DNA of 55,688 bases, taken from the NCBI GenBank assembly GCA_004332335.1, contig SISS01000021.1, positions 1 through 55,688 of the forward strand, read 5' to 3'. The position numbers and the translations under genes were made by a program. This DNA is from Methanoregulaceae archaeon UXB-2016. Lineage in GTDB: Archaea; Halobacteriota; Methanomicrobia; Methanomicrobiales; Methanospirillaceae. Shown in pieces: positions 1 to 7,973 of this stretch (position 1 is its first letter; each line of letters starts with the position of its first letter). The notes under the pieces were generated by a model. The model was not told the DNA's origin. It searched no databases and was given only the letters and a program-made list of their open reading frames with translations.

Positions 1-558
1 GACCATTCCTGCACTCAGAAACCCGGGATAGCCGAAGGAAACCAGGAGTGCGAACGAATGAAAATAGTCACGGAGGGAAATTAGCGAAGGACTGTTAAAT
101 GGTGCGTTCCCGATAAGCCCGGCTGGTCGCGGACGCCCCCGCGGGGATCCCGGCGAGCCTGGTGGGACCTCGCCGTCAAGCCACTTTCCTGCTATCGTAT
201 GGCGCCGGCACCGTAACGCGGCCGGCTCGAGGCTCCGGCAAGGTGGATACCTGTGGGAGGTGGAGACGATGTCCGGGATGATACAGTGGAGATGTGCCGT
301 CGATCACCTTCTTTTGCATCCATGATACGGCACATACAGGCCGTTTAATTCACCTGAATACCTGTTAGCAGGCCGTTCTTATCGTCCCCGCAAGAAACCC
401 GAAAAAACGTCGATTAGTGGATTATATTCCCCTTTTGAGCCGGGTTAAGGATTGATTTGATGCCCGATATGACTCCGGGCCCTATCGGATTCAACGGAAC
501 AATTGCCCTCAGAATCGCGAAAATTTTCAGACATCTGAACTGAAGGAGATGATCTGAG
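1..558. other. Unassigned left-edge stretch without a recognisable gene
   Basis: No convincing coding frame is seen. Base composition is clearly lower in GC than the surrounding genes, especially 300-558. An imperfect hairpin can form from ATGTGCCGT (292-300) and ACGGCACAT (327-335). The minus strand carries a GGGCTTATCGGG string (about 109-120) and an AGGAAAGTGG string (about 180-189) that loosely recall RNase P RNA, but the order, spacing and the ACAGAA element do not fit. The stretch may be the end of an RNA gene cut by the window edge or plain intergenic DNA. Confidence 0.3.
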
Positions 559-643
559 TGCGGGGAGAGGGATTCGAACCCTCGAACGTCTTCACGATGG
601 GGTCCTAAGCCCCACGCCTTTGACCTGGCTTGGCTATCCCCGC
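559..643 (-). tRNA. tRNA-Leu (anticodon UAG)
   Basis: On the minus strand the 85-nt sequence begins GCGGGGA and ends TCCCCGC plus discriminator A, giving a perfect seven-pair acceptor stem. The anticodon arm is TGGGG / CTTAGGA / CCCCA, so the anticodon is UAG, which reads CUA leucine codons. The T arm carries GGTTCGAATCC. The length above 80 nt fits the long variable arm of a class II tRNA such as Leu. CCA is not encoded. Confidence 0.95.
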
Positions 644-666
644 ATTCAACAATCTGCACCCATTAT

Positions 667-676
667 GTATATAAGG
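667..676 (-). promoter_or_regulatory. TATA box for tRNA-Leu
   Basis: The minus strand reads CCTTATATAC, a classic archaeal TATA box. It lies about 24-33 bases upstream of the mature 5' end of tRNA-Leu, the expected distance for transcription starting at or just before the tRNA. Confidence 0.75.
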
Positions 677-924
677 CCCTAAATCAGGCGCTGTTGACCG
701 GGATTGACTACCCCGCGCCCCACTTACGTCGGCGCGGGAGGATAAAACTCTCCCGCGGGGCCGGCAGGGGGGAGAGATGGGGCATGCCGGCCCCGGCCGC
801 TGAGAACGGCCGTTCCGCAGCCCTCATCGCCGGACCGAAAGACCTCCCGGCATGCCTGAATCGGCCTCGACAGCAATCTACAAATACCATCGCAGCGAGG
901 CTCTGATAGACGGAGGTAGCGAGC

Positions 925-1137
925 GTGGAAACAGCAGCACCGGACCGGCAGAGGCGGGCCTTCACCGTCCCCAACCGGAGCGCGGCCGCCTCGAGCCAGC
1001 AACTGGCGGACGACCTCTTCCGGCAGTGCCGCGAGGGAGGCACCCGGGTCGACCTCGAGCTCACCGATGAAGACCTCCGGGGCCTCAGTGCGATCCTCAA
1101 GCAGCCCGTCGCCGAGCTTAAAGAGATCTGCCGATAG
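925..1137 (+). CDS. Small hypothetical protein (70 aa)
   Basis: This is a 70-residue protein starting at GTG, chosen because GGAGGT sits seven bases upstream (912-917), an excellent ribosome binding site. The N-terminal third is rich in Arg, Ala and Ser and probably disordered. The C-terminal half (LADDLFRQ..., DLELTDEDLRGLSAILKQP) looks like a compact helical domain. There is no signal peptide or membrane segment. I do not recognise the family. It stands alone, followed by a convergent membrane protein gene. The strong ribosome binding site and clean amphipathic C-terminus make it a believable gene, but no function can be assigned. Confidence 0.6.
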   Translation: METAAPDRQRRAFTVPNRSAAASSQQLADDLFRQCREGGTRVDLELTDEDLRGLSAILKQPVAELKEICR

Positions 1138-1280
1138 GTTCCGGCCCGGACGAACCGCCTTTCCCTCCTGCAACGGGTTCTCAGTCACTCTCCTCCGACC
1201 CTCGTCATGGTTGCCGATCGGAGGTCCGGCCCGGTTCGCCGATCGACGTCGTCGATCACGGTCCCCGTGGTCCGCCCGGT

Positions 1281-2330
1281 TTACGGTGCCGGCTCGACCG
1301 CCTCGCCGAGGGCCTCGGCCCGCCGGAGTTCGAGCTCGTCTACGACGATCCCGTAGGCCCCGACCGCGAGCGAGAGCAGGAGCGGGCCTAGGATGAACCC
1401 GACGAGCCCGAGCAGGGTGATCCCGCCGAAGAATCCGATGAACATCACGGCCGGGTGGACCCGGGCCTTTGCCCCCATCAGCACGGGCCGCATCACCAGG
1501 TCCGGGATCGCCGCGACGAATGGATAGCCGACCAGGAGCACGAGGAGCAGGCCCCGCAGATCCCCGATCGCGAACGCGTACCCGCCGAGCACGAGCAGGA
1601 TGATCGTCTGGCCCAGGATCGGGACGAGCTGGAAGACACCCGAGAGGACGGCAAAGAAGAAGATGTGGCCGTACCCGAGGAGCCAGAAGAAGGGGAGCGC
1701 GACGAGAAAGGTCACGAACGCAGTCGCGAAGTGGACTACGTAGATCGAGTACATCACATCCACGGCCATCTGCCAGAGCCGCTCGATCGGCCGGCGCACC
1801 CGCTCCGGGAGGGCGTGAACCAGCCGCCCGCCGGCCGCCTCCCCCTGTTCGAGGGTCAGGTAGAGCACGAGGAAGAAGACCACGAGCTCGAGCGAGAGCA
1901 TGGGCAGCTCGCCGATCAGGGACCGGGCGAAGTCGCTGAAGGCCCCGACCTCGGACTGGATCGCGGCCGTCACCTGGGCCATGTCGATCGGGACGGCACC
2001 CCCGAACGGATCCGTGCCCGGCCCGGTCGCGGCCGAGAGGATCGTCCGGATGATCTCCTCGATATAGTCGATGTTCTGCACGAGGACCGCGACCGTGACC
2101 GCGACCGCGATCACGAGCGTAGCCCCGACCACGACCGTCAGCACGAGCGCCGCGAAGAACGGGCGCATGTGCCGAGTAAGCCAGCGCTGGAGCGGCAGGA
2201 GCACCACCGCAAGCGTGGCTGCCAGGACCGAGACCCCGACGAGGGGCCAGAACGCGACCGCGGCCGCCACGAAGAGCACGAGCACCAGGACCCAGAAGGT
2301 CCAGGCCGGAAGCGGGGCGGACGGGCTCAT
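1281..2330 (-). CDS. AI-2E / PerM family membrane transporter
   Basis: This 349-residue integral membrane protein has the layout of the AI-2E transporter (PerM/TqsA) family: two or three N-terminal helices, a soluble linker around residues 90-150, then a block of about five hydrophobic helices. The C-terminal block contains the family-like stretches LSGVFQLVPILGQTI and FIGFFGGITLLGLVGFILGPLL. Length is normal for the family. Family members have been linked to export of autoinducer-2 or small solutes and to Na+/H+ exchange; the substrate here cannot be told. The gene is monocistronic and its promoter region abuts that of the divergent aromatic operon. Family assignment is confident; function is inference. 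Confidence 0.88.
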   Translation of the reverse strand: MSPSAPLPAWTFWVLVLVLFVAAAVAFWPLVGVSVLAATLAVVLLPLQRWLTRHMRPFFAALVLTVVVGATLVIAVAVTVAVLVQNIDYIEEIIRTILSAATGPGTDPFGGAVPIDMAQVTAAIQSEVGAFSDFARSLIGELPMLSLELVVFFLVLYLTLEQGEAAGGRLVHALPERVRRPIERLWQMAVDVMYSIYVVHFATAFVTFLVALPFFWLLGYGHIFFFAVLSGVFQLVPILGQTIILLVLGGYAFAIGDLRGLLLVLLVGYPFVAAIPDLVMRPVLMGAKARVHPAVMFIGFFGGITLLGLVGFILGPLLLSLAVGAYGIVVDELELRRAEALGEAVEPAP

Positions 2331-2517
2331 CGCATACGGTTCGGTGACCCCGATTCATATGCCTGTCGGATCGTGCTGACCGGCAGTTTTATGACGTGCT
2401 CAGCCGAATCTGTCCTCAATGTGTGGTGAATGTTTTTTCGCCCGTGAGTGCTTTTATCGCTAGGGCACCCGTTCACCGTGCATCGATTGTTTCCTGGCGA
2501 GCCAATGCTTTCGCCCG

Positions 2518-2568
2518 CTATTATTTTTTCTGATCGCCCCACTACACTGCGGAGTGGGGCGGCAGAGG
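2518..2568 (+). promoter_or_regulatory. Promoter/leader of the aromatic operon with perfect hairpin
   Basis: An AT-rich TATA-like block (TATTATTTTTT, about 2518-2528) is followed by a perfect inverted repeat: GCCCCACT (2536-2543), nine-base loop, AGTGGGGC (2553-2560). The ribosome binding site AGAGGT (2563-2568) comes next and ATG is at 2577. The repeat sits where transcription is expected to begin, so it could be a repressor operator or an RNA hairpin controlling translation of the first aldolase. Confidence 0.5.
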
Positions 2569-2576
2569 TCTGTGTC

Positions 2577-3365
2577 ATGAGAGGAAAAGAGATCCGTCTG
2601 GAACGCATCATCAACCGGAATACGAAGAAGACCATCATTGTGCCCATGGACCACGGCGTGACCCAGGGCCCGATCGAGGGCCTGATCGACCTCGGCAGTG
2701 CGGTCGACGCGGTCGCGCTCGGCGGCGCGAACGCTGTGCTTGGCCACATCGGTCTGGCGCTCTACGGCCACCGCCGGCACGGCCCCGACGTCGGCCTGAT
2801 CCTGCACCTCTCGGCCTCGACCGCGATCGGGCCGGACCCGAACGAGAAGGTGCTGGTCAACACGGTCACGCACGCCCTCCGCATGGGCGCGGATGCAGTC
2901 TCCATGCATGTCAACATCGGAGCCGACTCCGAGGCCCGTATGCTCGGCGACCTCGGTCGGATCGCGGTCGAGTGCCAGGACTGGGGCATGCCCCTCCTCG
3001 CGATGATGTACCCGCGGGGACGGAAGATCGCGGACGAGCACGCGGTCGAGCACGTCAGGCTCGCGGCCCGGGTCGCGGCCGAGCTCGGTGCGGATCTGGT
3101 CAAGACCGTGTACACGGGCGACCCCGACTCGTTCCGCGAGGTCACGCGCGGCTGCCCGGTCCCGGTCGTGGTCGCCGGCGGCTCGAAGACCGACGACCGC
3201 GCGACCCTCGGCCTGATCGAGGGTGCGATGGAGGGCGGCGCTGCCGGTCTCTCGATCGGGCGGAACGCGTTCCAGCACGCGGCCCCCGATCGGTTCGTCC
3301 GGGCCGCGGCCATGATCGTCCACGAGGGGCGGACTGTCGACGAAGCCATGGAGGTGCTCCGATGA
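2577..3365 (+). CDS. 2-amino-3,7-dideoxy-D-threo-hept-6-ulosonate (ADH) synthase, copy 1
   Basis: This 262-residue DhnA-type class I aldolase is the first enzyme of the archaeal alternative route to dehydroquinate. The family condenses 6-deoxy-5-ketofructose 1-phosphate with aspartate semialdehyde. Visible active-site elements are MDHG with Asp25, Tyr145 in MMYPRG and the Schiff-base lysine Lys176 in DLVKTVYTGD, with the phosphate-binding VVVAGG and SIGRNAFQ strands near the end. The ATG at 2577 was chosen because AGAGGT lies upstream and homology begins there; the frame stays open further upstream but that part has no family character. It overlaps copy 2 by ATGA. It looks closer to the M. 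jannaschii ADH synthase pattern than copy 2 does. Confidence 0.9.
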   Translation: MRGKEIRLERIINRNTKKTIIVPMDHGVTQGPIEGLIDLGSAVDAVALGGANAVLGHIGLALYGHRRHGPDVGLILHLSASTAIGPDPNEKVLVNTVTHALRMGADAVSMHVNIGADSEARMLGDLGRIAVECQDWGMPLLAMMYPRGRKIADEHAVEHVRLAARVAAELGADLVKTVYTGDPDSFREVTRGCPVPVVVAGGSKTDDRATLGLIEGAMEGGAAGLSIGRNAFQHAAPDRFVRAAAMIVHEGRTVDEAMEVLR

Positions 3366-4120
3366 TCGGCAAAGAGATCCGGCTCGAGCGGATTATGGAT
3401 CGGAACACGGGCCGGGCTGTTATCGTGCCCATGGACCACGGCATGACCCTCGGTCAGATCGAGGGCCTGCGCGACATGACCCGCGTCATCTCCGAGGTCT
3501 CGGAGGGCGGCGCGAACGCGATCATCCTGCACAAAGGGATGGTCAAGGCCGGTCACCGGCGACACGGCCGCGACATCGGCCTGATCGTCCACCTCTCGGC
3601 CTCGACCGCGCTCAACCCCGATCCGAACGACAAGGTGCTGGTCTGCACGGTCGAGGAGGCGGTCGCGCTCGGCGCGGACGCGGTCTCGATTCACATCAAC
3701 CTCGGCGCGCCGAACGAGTCGCGTATGCTCGAGGCGGCCGGCCAGATCTCGAAGGAGTGCACGCGCTGGGGCATGCCCCTCCTGATCATGGCCTACGCCC
3801 GCGGCCCGGGGATCGACGGCTCGAGCCCGGCCGCGGTCTCGCACTGCGTCCGCGCGGCCGAGGAGCTCGGCGCGGACCTGATCAAGGTCAACTACCCCGG
3901 GGACCCCGAGGCGTTCCGGCTGATCGTCGAGGCCTCCTCGGTCCCGGTCATGATCGCCGGGGGTGAGAAGGGCGGGGACGAGGCCGCGATCGCGATGATC
4001 GCGGACGCGGTCGGCGCGGGCGGCGCCGGGGTCTGCATGGGCCGGAACGCGTTCCAGCGCGATGACACGGCCGCGTTCGTCGGCCGGATCTGCACGACGG
4101 TCCACGGGGACGGGCGATGA
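3362..4120 (+). CDS. ADH synthase / DhnA-type aldolase, copy 2
   Basis: This 252-residue paralog is clearly homologous to copy 1 over its full length. Asp25 (MDHG), Tyr145 (MAYARG) and the Schiff-base Lys175 (DLIKVNYPGD) are all kept, so it should be an active class I aldolase. It differs from copy 1 around the substrate pocket (for example ILHKGMVKAGHRRHG against LGHIGLALYGHRRHG). It starts at ATG overlapping the stop of copy 1 and overlaps the next gene by ATGA, so it is translationally coupled. It may be a second ADH synthase, or it may make the precursor 6-deoxy-5-ketofructose 1-phosphate, as a second DhnA-family enzyme does in M. jannaschii. The sequence alone does not settle this. Confidence 0.85.
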   Translation: MIGKEIRLERIMDRNTGRAVIVPMDHGMTLGQIEGLRDMTRVISEVSEGGANAIILHKGMVKAGHRRHGRDIGLIVHLSASTALNPDPNDKVLVCTVEEAVALGADAVSIHINLGAPNESRMLEAAGQISKECTRWGMPLLIMAYARGPGIDGSSPAAVSHCVRAAEELGADLIKVNYPGDPEAFRLIVEASSVPVMIAGGEKGGDEAAIAMIADAVGAGGAGVCMGRNAFQRDDTAAFVGRICTTVHGDGR

Positions 4121-5106
4121 AGGCCCTCTGGATCGAGGCCCGCCCCTTCTCGACTCAGATTGTGACCGCGGCCCTCGAGGCCGGGGCGGACGCGATCGTG
4201 ACCGACGAACCGGACCGGGTCCGGGCGCTGGGTCGGGTCGCCACGATCGGCCCGGGCGGCGACTTCGAGTGGGACCGCGACGTCTTCGCCGTCAGGATCG
4301 CCTCGTCCGAGGACGAGGACCGGGCCGTCGACCTCGCCCGCCGGGGGACGGTCGTGGTCGAGACGAGCGACTGGACCGTGATCCCGCTCGAGAACCTGAT
4401 CGCCCGCTCGGACCGGGTCTTTGCCCGGGTGACCTCGGAGGACGACGCACTCCTCGCGCTCGGCGCGCTCGAGACCGGGGTGGCCGGGATCGTGCTCGCG
4501 ACCGACGATCCGGCCGTGGTCGGACGGGTCGCCGCGCTCGTGAAGGCCGGGGACGAACGGGTTCCGCTCGTCCCGCTCACAATCAGCGCCATCCGTCCGA
4601 TCGGGATGGGCGACCGTGTCTGCGTCGACACCTGCACCCTCTTCGGCGAGGACGAGGGCCTGCTCGTCGGCAACACCTCGTCGGCCCTCTTCCTGGTCCA
4701 CGCCGAGACCCTTGAGAATCCCTACGTCGCCCCGCGGCCGTTCCGGGTCAACGCGGGCGCGGTCCACGCCTACTGCCTCCTGCCCGGCGGGCGGACCGCG
4801 TACCTCGCCGACCTCGCGGCCGGCGACGCGGTCCTGGGGGTCCACGCCCGCGGCGGCACTGCGTCGGCCGCGGTCGGCCGGGTCAAGGTCGAGCGCCGGC
4901 CCCTCCTGCTTGTCGAGGCGATCGCCGACGACGGCCGGCGGGCCGGGATCGTGCTCCAGAACGCCGAGACGATCCGACTCGTCCGCGAGGGCGGGGGCGC
5001 GGTCTCGGTCGCGGCCCTCAAGGTCGGCGACCGGGTGCTCGGCGCGCTCCTCGAGGGAGGACGCCACTTCGGCCACGCGGTCCGGGAGACGATCCGTGAG
5101 CATTAG
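4117..5106 (+). CDS. 3-dehydroquinate synthase II (archaeal type)
   Basis: This 329-residue enzyme of the archaeal dehydroquinate synthase II family oxidatively deaminates and cyclises the ADH synthase product to 3-dehydroquinate using NAD. Family-typical segments are WIEARPF at the N-terminus, VVETSDWTVIPLENLIA in the middle, GMGDRVCVDTC and GLLVGNTSSALFLVHAE, and the C-terminal RVNAGAVHAYCLLPGG. It is soluble with no signal peptide. The start ATG overlaps the stop of the second aldolase, and its end overlaps tyrA by 11 bases. It is slightly shorter than the M. jannaschii enzyme as I remember it. The pairing with two aldolases fits the alternative early shikimate pathway used by methanogens that lack DAHP synthase. 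Confidence 0.93.
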   Translation: MKALWIEARPFSTQIVTAALEAGADAIVTDEPDRVRALGRVATIGPGGDFEWDRDVFAVRIASSEDEDRAVDLARRGTVVVETSDWTVIPLENLIARSDRVFARVTSEDDALLALGALETGVAGIVLATDDPAVVGRVAALVKAGDERVPLVPLTISAIRPIGMGDRVCVDTCTLFGEDEGLLVGNTSSALFLVHAETLENPYVAPRPFRVNAGAVHAYCLLPGGRTAYLADLAAGDAVLGVHARGGTASAAVGRVKVERRPLLLVEAIADDGRRAGIVLQNAETIRLVREGGGAVSVAALKVGDRVLGALLEGGRHFGHAVRETIREH

Positions 5107-5926
5107 AATCGGCATCCTGGGCGGTACGGGCGGGATGGGCCGCCTCTTCGCCCGGGTCTTCGAGGGCGCCGGCTGGGCGGTCTCGGTCCGGGGCCGGACG
5201 GGTCACGAGCAGATGGCGGCCTTCCTCGCCCGGCAGGACGTGGTCATGGTCTCGGTCCCGATCGAGGTGACCCTCGGCGTGATCGCCGCGGTCGCCCCCC
5301 ACCTCCGGCACGACCAGCTCCTCTGCGACCTGACCTCCCTGAAGGCGGGGCCGGTCGCCGCGATGAGCCGGTCGGCCGCGCCGGCCATCGGGCTCCACCC
5401 GATGTTCGGGCCCGGCGTGGCCTCGCTCGCGGGCCAGACGATCGTGGTGACGCCCGCGACCGCGACCGAGACGCAGTACGCTCCTCTCATCGAGGTCCTC
5501 CGGAGGGCCGGGGCGCGGCTGACCTTCTCGACCCCCGAGCGGCACGACCGGGTGATGGCCGTGGTCCAGGGCCTGACCCACTCGCTCACGCTCGTGATGG
5601 CCGAGACCATGCGCCGGCTCGACTGCGACCTCGTGGAGGTCCTCTCGTTCACCTCGCCCGTCTACCGGATCGAGCTCGGGCTCGTCGGCCGGCTCCTTGC
5701 TCAGGACCCGGGGCTGTACCGGGAGATGCTCCGGTCGAACCCCCACGTCCCGGCCGTGCTCGAGGCCTGCGGCGAGGCCCTCGAGGAGCTACGGGAGTCG
5801 GTCGACGATCCCGGCCCGGGCGCGTTCACGCGCCTCTTCGAGGAGAACGCGGCCGCGTACGCTGCGTACGCCCCGACCGCGACCGTCGAGACCGACCGCC
5901 TGATCCGTTGCCTGGTGGAGCCATGA
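5096..5926 (+). CDS. tyrA: Prephenate dehydrogenase
   Basis: This 276-residue TyrA converts prephenate to 4-hydroxyphenylpyruvate with NAD(P), committing chorismate to tyrosine. The N-terminal Rossmann fold begins IGILGGTGGMG. Other TyrA features are VMVSVPIEVT, DLTSLKAGP, GLHPMFGPG (the catalytic His region) and the helical C-terminal dimerisation domain starting near MAVVQGLTHS. There is no fused chorismate mutase or ACT domain. The GTG start at 5096 lies inside the end of the upstream gene, giving an 11-base overlap; the frame stays open further upstream but that part is a shadow of the upstream gene. Its stop overlaps the pheA start by ATGA. Confidence 0.93.
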   Translation: MSIRIGILGGTGGMGRLFARVFEGAGWAVSVRGRTGHEQMAAFLARQDVVMVSVPIEVTLGVIAAVAPHLRHDQLLCDLTSLKAGPVAAMSRSAAPAIGLHPMFGPGVASLAGQTIVVTPATATETQYAPLIEVLRRAGARLTFSTPERHDRVMAVVQGLTHSLTLVMAETMRRLDCDLVEVLSFTSPVYRIELGLVGRLLAQDPGLYREMLRSNPHVPAVLEACGEALEELRESVDDPGPGAFTRLFEENAAAYAAYAPTATVETDRLIRCLVEP

Positions 5927-6708
5927 CCCTGCTCACACTCGGGCCCGAGGGGACCTTCTCGCACGAGCTCGCGGCGCGGCTCGACCCCGACGTCCGGCTC
6001 CGCCCCACGATCGCGTCGGTCTTCGCCGGGGTCGCGGCCGGCGAGGGCGACGGACTCGTCCCGCTCGAGAACAGCGAGGCCGGCTCGGTCGGCCCGACTC
6101 TGGACGGCCTGGCCCGTCACCCGGTGGTGATCACAGGCGAATGCACGATTCCGGTCCGCCACCAGCTCGCGACCCTGGACCCTGTCCGCCCCCTCGAGCG
6201 GCTCTACGCCCACCCCCAGACCGTAGAACAGTGCTCGGCGCGGGTCGAGGCGCTGGGCCTACCGATCATCCCAACTGCCTCGAACGCAGCATCGGCGATC
6301 GCGGCCCGCGAGAACCCCGGGACCGGCGCGCTCGTCTCGGAGGGGCTCGCGGCCCGGCACGGGCTGACGATCCTCGAACGCGAGATCCAGAACAGCCGGA
6401 CCAACCAGACCCGCTTCGTCCGGATCTCACTCGAACCCGCCCCGGCCCCGTCGCCCTGCCGGGCGAGCCTCCTCCTCGACCCCGAGGGGGACCAGGCGGG
6501 CCTGCTCGCCCGCCTGCTCGAACCCTTCGCGGTTCGCGGACTCAACCTGACCCGGATCGAGTCGCGCCCCTCACGGCGCGGCCTGGGGCGGTACGTCTTC
6601 TTCCTCGACGGAGACTGTGCTCCGGGCTGGGACGAGGCGGTCGCCGAGGTCGCGGGCCTCAGTCGGGTCAAAGACCTCGGGCGGTACGGCCCGATGGAGT
6701 GTGCGTGA
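5923..6708 (+). CDS. pheA: Prephenate dehydratase with ACT domain
   Basis: This 261-residue enzyme makes phenylpyruvate from prephenate for phenylalanine synthesis. The catalytic domain opens with LTLGPEGTFSHE and contains VPLENSEAGSVG, the T-R-F motif in NQTRFVRI, and the two-lobed periplasmic-binding-like fold. The C-terminal ACT domain (about residues 185-255, with the ESRPSRR phenylalanine-binding motif) predicts feedback inhibition by phenylalanine. ATG at 5923 overlaps the tyrA stop and was preferred over an in-frame ATG at 5908 because homology begins there. Its stop overlaps the GTG of aroA. Confidence 0.94.
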   Translation: MTLLTLGPEGTFSHELAARLDPDVRLRPTIASVFAGVAAGEGDGLVPLENSEAGSVGPTLDGLARHPVVITGECTIPVRHQLATLDPVRPLERLYAHPQTVEQCSARVEALGLPIIPTASNAASAIAARENPGTGALVSEGLAARHGLTILEREIQNSRTNQTRFVRISLEPAPAPSPCRASLLLDPEGDQAGLLARLLEPFAVRGLNLTRIESRPSRRGLGRYVFFLDGDCAPGWDEAVAEVAGLSRVKDLGRYGPMECA

Positions 6709-7973
6709 CCCCAGTAACGCTCGCGCGGGCCGGACCGATCGAGCTCGTGCTCCCGGCCCCCCCGAGCAAGTCCCTCACCCACCGGGCGCTGATCGCGGCC
6801 GCGCTCGCCGAGGGCCGGTCCGTGATCGAGGATCCGCTCCTCGCCGACGACACCCGCCTGACCTGCGCCGGCCTCTCCCGGCTCGGGGCCCTGATCGAGC
6901 TCAGGGACGGGGCGATCGTGGTCACGGGGGCAGGCGGTCCCCTTGAGGGCGAGGACGGGGCCGTGCTCGACCTCGGCAACTCGGGCACGTCCCTCCGCCT
7001 CCTCGCCTCGGTCGCGGCCCTCGGATCGGTGCCGGTCACGCTCACGGGATCGGCCCGGATGCAGGAACGACCGGTCGGGCCGCTCGGCGCGGCCCTTGCA
7101 TCCCTCGGGGCCCGGGTCCGGTACGGGGGCCGGGACGGCTGTCCCCCGCTCGAGGTCACGGGGCCGCTCAGGGGCGGCACGGTCGAGGTCGACGGCTCGG
7201 TCTCGAGCCAGTTCATCTCGTCCCTCCTCCTCGCCGGCCCCCTCACCCCGGACGGGATCGAGGTCCGGCTCGCCGGCCCCTCCGTCTCGAGGAGCTACCT
7301 CGACCTGACCGTCGACGTGATGGTCCGTTTCGGGGGAGCGATCGAGCGAACCGGGTACCGGCGCCTCCGGGCCTCCCCCGGGGGATATGCTGGGACCCGC
7401 TATCGGGTCGAAGGCGACTGGTCCTCGGCCTCGTACCTCTTCGCCCTGGCCGCGGCCCTCGGCGGCCGGATCACGGTCCCGAACCTGGACCCGGCCTCGG
7501 CCCAGGGCGACCGCCGCTTTGTCGCGGCCCTCGGAGCCATGGGCTGCCGGGTCACGACGGGCCCGGCCGGGGTCACGGTCGAGCGGGCGGGGCCGCTCTC
7601 GGGGATCGAGTGCGAGATGTCCGCCTCGCCCGACACGGTCCAGACCCTCGCCGTGGTCGCGGCCCTCGCCGACTCGCCGACCCGGATCACGGGGGTCGGC
7701 CACCTCCGGTACAAGGAGTCGGACCGGCTCGCCGTGACCGCGGACCGGCTCCGGCGGCTCGGGGCCGGCGCGATGGTCGAGGGGGACACGCTGGTCATCA
7801 CCCCTGCCCCGCTCCACGGGGGGGCGATCGACCCGGCCGACGACCACCGGACCGCGATGGCCTTCGCCGTGCTCGGGCTCGCGGTCGGCGAGGTCACGAT
7901 CACGGACCCGGGCTGCGTGGCCAAGTCCTGGCCCGGGTTCTGGGAGGCGCTCCGGGGGGCGAAGCTCCTGTGA
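6705..7973 (+). CDS. aroA: 3-phosphoshikimate 1-carboxyvinyltransferase (EPSP synthase)
   Basis: This 422-residue EPSP synthase transfers enolpyruvyl from PEP to shikimate 3-phosphate. Recognisable motifs are PPSKSLTHRALIAAALAEG (substrate-binding Lys and Ser), LGNSGTSLRLLASVAAL (PEP loop), VSSQFISSLLLA, and YKESDRL with the catalytic Glu. Length matches the usual 420-430 residues. The GTG at 6705 overlaps the pheA stop (GTGA); an in-frame GTG at 6699 is an alternative. The stop at 7971-7973 overlaps the GTG of the fused kinase-dehydrogenase gene. All active-site motifs appear intact. Confidence 0.95.
   Translation: MTPVTLARAGPIELVLPAPPSKSLTHRALIAAALAEGRSVIEDPLLADDTRLTCAGLSRLGALIELRDGAIVVTGAGGPLEGEDGAVLDLGNSGTSLRLLASVAALGSVPVTLTGSARMQERPVGPLGAALASLGARVRYGGRDGCPPLEVTGPLRGGTVEVDGSVSSQFISSLLLAGPLTPDGIEVRLAGPSVSRSYLDLTVDVMVRFGGAIERTGYRRLRASPGGYAGTRYRVEGDWSSASYLFALAAALGGRITVPNLDPASAQGDRRFVAALGAMGCRVTTGPAGVTVERAGPLSGIECEMSASPDTVQTLAVVAALADSPTRITGVGHLRYKESDRLAVTADRLRRLGAGAMVEGDTLVITPAPLHGGAIDPADDHRTAMAFAVLGLAVGEVTITDPGCVAKSWPGFWEALRGAKLL

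Noticed and set aside
90-260. RNase P RNA on the minus strand
   Set aside because: GGGCTTATCGGG and AGGAAAGTGG recall conserved pieces, but they are only about 70 bases apart, the P4 partner ACAGAA element is missing and the order of helices does not fit.
2095-2130. Repeated ACCGCGACC units resembling a small tandem repeat
   Set aside because: They fall in the AI-2E coding region and encode ordinary Val/Ala membrane residues; the pattern follows from codon bias.
724-2358. 544-codon minus-strand frame over the AI-2E gene and upstream
   Set aside because: It is rich in Arg, Gly and Pro with no recognisable domain, and overlaps the AI-2E family gene in another frame and the small plus-strand gene at 925. 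It is a composition artefact.
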